A DNA stretch of 7,465 nt from Blastocatellia bacterium (GTDB lineage Bacteria; Acidobacteriota; Blastocatellia; Pyrinomonadales; Pyrinomonadaceae). The stretch covers positions 1-7,465 of the forward strand of contig PSRF01000417.1 of assembly GCA_003175865.1 (NCBI GenBank). Direction: 5' to 3'. Positions 5,894 to 7,465 of this stretch are shown in pieces. The notes under the pieces are model-generated. The model was not told the origin of the DNA and made no database searches. It saw nothing but the letters and a program-made list of their open reading frames with translations. Each line of letters opens with the position of its first letter. Position 1 is the stretch's first letter. A program made the translations under genes and the position numbers.

Positions 5894-7465
5894 TTATTTG
5901 CTGTTTTGTATGTCGGTTGCGAGGACATCTTTGAGGGCGCAGATCGCGGCCCTTTTCGGTGCCGCCGGCAGTTTTATATTCTTCAAATCCAGGGACGAAT
6001 TGCCGACGAGTGTCGCCGATCCGAGTTTAATGAAGCCTTTTCCCATATCGACATAAATTGGAACCAGCATCACGAAACTCTCGGAGACACCTGATTGCGT
6101 GATTCGTCCTGAGAGCATTCCGTCGCCCCCAATTTGATACTCAAAACGATACGAAGGCACTTCCGTGCCGTACACCCATTCGTTGAAGAACCAGTCCATC
6201 TTTCCTGTCTTGTCGACATTCATCACGGGTGTCATATGCTTCTCGACGATCGCTTTAAAATCCTCGGTTGAAACATCCTGATTGAAATGCGTTTGGATGA
6301 AATCTTTCATCATCGCCTGGAAACGGGCGTCGCCGGTCTTTTGGTCGAACATCATCATACGGATCATATGCAGAATGTAGGCGCCTTTTGGATAGATCAA
6401 GCTCTGCGCGATCCAGCCGCCGGTTTTGCCGTTGTTCAGCCTATATCCCTGCGTGACTGGACCTACTGTGTACGGTTTACGATCCTTGGTTAATGGTGAC
6501 GACTGGACGATCCGGTTTCGTTGGTCTTCCCAGAAGTCGATGAACTTGTCGTTCCCTCTTATCATTTGCACATAGAGTGATGCCGAGAATTCTGCGAATC
6601 CTTCACTCATCCACTGATCGTGGTAACTATCCCAGCCAATGATGTGACCCCACCATTGGTGCGCGATTTCATGCGGCGCGACGTATTTCCAAAAATTGTT
6701 GGTGCCTCCGCGAATGCCAAGCAACTGAGTTCGCTGCGTAGTGTCTATAAACGCTATATAAGGCATGAACACGAGTGTGGGCCACGCCTGTCCAAAATTC
6801 GGAGCTGGCTGTTGTGTCATTGCAATTCTCGAGTACGGTAGTTTGCCGAAGAAGAGGTTGTAGATACGCGTCGCGTTCTGCGCATCCGCCAGCGCAGAGT
6901 CTGCCATTTTGGTTGTCGTGATTGAGCCGAGCGTCGTGCCCGTCTTATTGCCGGCGCTTTCGAGTTGTTCGATCCTCATTTGAATCTGCTTTAGCGCATC
7001 TGGCACATCTTCATTCGCGTAGAACTCAACGTTGTAGCCGGTGTTTTTATCAGCAACTTCCTTCTTCTTAAACTTTCCGTAATTGAACCCCGCAACAGCC
7101 AGCTCTGTTTGACCACTTGACCACTTTGCAACCATCACATCACCGTCGCGTGAATCGGGTTCGACAGGAGCACCGGTTCCCACAAATGTGTATGACTTAG
7201 GGAATCTGAACGTCATATCAAAGATCGCTCGATCCTCGGCATAGAGCGCATGCGCATTAGCTGGATACCATGTTGATCGAGGAATCAAAATGAAATTACC
7301 GCCGCCCGAGTCACGTAAAGCATCGCCGCCGTCGTACTGTACGGTGATTTGGGATGTTTCACCGGCAGCGAGAGGCTTCGAAAGTATTACTCCAAAATCT
7401 GCGTCCTCGTCTTTGCTTTCCTGAATAAAGCCAAGGTCTTTTCCTTCGCCATCGACCACACGGGT
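5894..7465 (-). CDS. M1-family metallopeptidase, N-terminus off window
   Basis: The visible 523 residues begin TRVVDGEGKDLGF, in the late part of the N-terminal beta domain, and there is no true start inside the window; the GTG at 7459 is an internal codon. The signal peptide and first strands are missing. The zinc site is complete: HEIAHQWWG (fragment residues 265-273) with the third ligand E288 in QWMSEGFAEF, and the catalytic Tyr358 in IYPKGAYILHMIR. A working zinc hydrolase is therefore expected, probably exported, as for related proteins. The usual aminopeptidase motif GXMEN is absent; the equivalent region reads QQPAPNFGQAWPTLVFMPY (about 218-236), with no Glu. I recall this variant from other acidobacterial M1 proteins, and substrate preference cannot be inferred from it. 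The C-terminal part (about 440-523) is a short beta-rich segment ending DIQNSK. It is followed by about 320 bp of intergenic DNA before the bactofilin. Confidence 0.92.
   Translation of the reverse strand, partial: TRVVDGEGKDLGFIQESKDEDADFGVILSKPLAAGETSQITVQYDGGDALRDSGGGNFILIPRSTWYPANAHALYAEDRAIFDMTFRFPKSYTFVGTGAPVEPDSRDGDVMVAKWSSGQTELAVAGFNYGKFKKKEVADKNTGYNVEFYANEDVPDALKQIQMRIEQLESAGNKTGTTLGSITTTKMADSALADAQNATRIYNLFFGKLPYSRIAMTQQPAPNFGQAWPTLVFMPYIAFIDTTQRTQLLGIRGGTNNFWKYVAPHEIAHQWWGHIIGWDSYHDQWMSEGFAEFSASLYVQMIRGNDKFIDFWEDQRNRIVQSSPLTKDRKPYTVGPVTQGYRLNNGKTGGWIAQSLIYPKGAYILHMIRMMMFDQKTGDARFQAMMKDFIQTHFNQDVSTEDFKAIVEKHMTPVMNVDKTGKMDWFFNEWVYGTEVPSYRFEYQIGGDGMLSGRITQSGVSESFVMLVPIYVDMGKGFIKLGSATLVGNSSLDLKNIKLPAAPKRAAICALKDVLATDIQNSK

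Overview
The window looks like bacterial chromosome from a phylum with large secretomes, most likely Acidobacteriota (perhaps class Blastocatellia). That placement is inference. It rests on the style of the M1 metallopeptidase-like proteins, the secreted HEAT-repeat/cyclophilin fusion, the bactofilin, and a GC-rich palindromic repeat whose core I recall from such genomes. There is no rRNA or universal marker to confirm it. All five supported genes lie on the minus strand, so transcription runs from right to left.

Layout from right to left (transcription order). (1) 7465-5894: an M1-family metallopeptidase cut at its N-terminus by the window edge. It has an intact HEXXH-X18-E zinc site and the catalytic Tyr, but no GXMEN motif. 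(2) 5893-5575: about 320 bp of intergenic DNA with several hairpins, a T-tract terminator readable on the plus strand, and a good sigma70-type promoter for the next gene overlapped by a perfect inverted repeat. (3) 5574-4924: a bactofilin, followed by a strong hairpin terminator at 4894-4859. (4) 4858-4577: about 280 bp with no recognisable gene, presumably holding the promoter of the next unit. (5) 4576-2405: a secreted protein with many HEAT repeats and a C-terminal cyclophilin domain. (6) 2408-636: a secreted M1-like protein that overlaps the previous gene by ATGA. It keeps the zinc ligands but has lost both the catalytic Glu (HLVAH) and the catalytic Tyr (Thr), so it is a probable pseudopeptidase. 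(7) 627-531: a perfect 31-bp inverted repeat (REP-like) filling most of the gap. (8) 521-1: a DUF4112 membrane protein running off the left edge.

The HEAT-cyclophilin and the pseudo-M1 gene form a tight, probably translationally coupled pair. Both carry export signals, so they may act together outside the cytoplasm, for example in protein folding or as a binding module; this is inference. The DUF4112 gene may be read through from this pair, but a very stable palindrome sits directly upstream of its Shine-Dalgarno. The bactofilin appears to be its own transcription unit, with promoter and terminator both visible.

I found no CRISPR array, tRNA, rRNA, prophage or complete insertion sequence. 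The points most worth a second look are the doubly inactivated M1 protein coupled to a HEAT-cyclophilin, and the palindrome wedged between a stop codon and a ribosome binding site.
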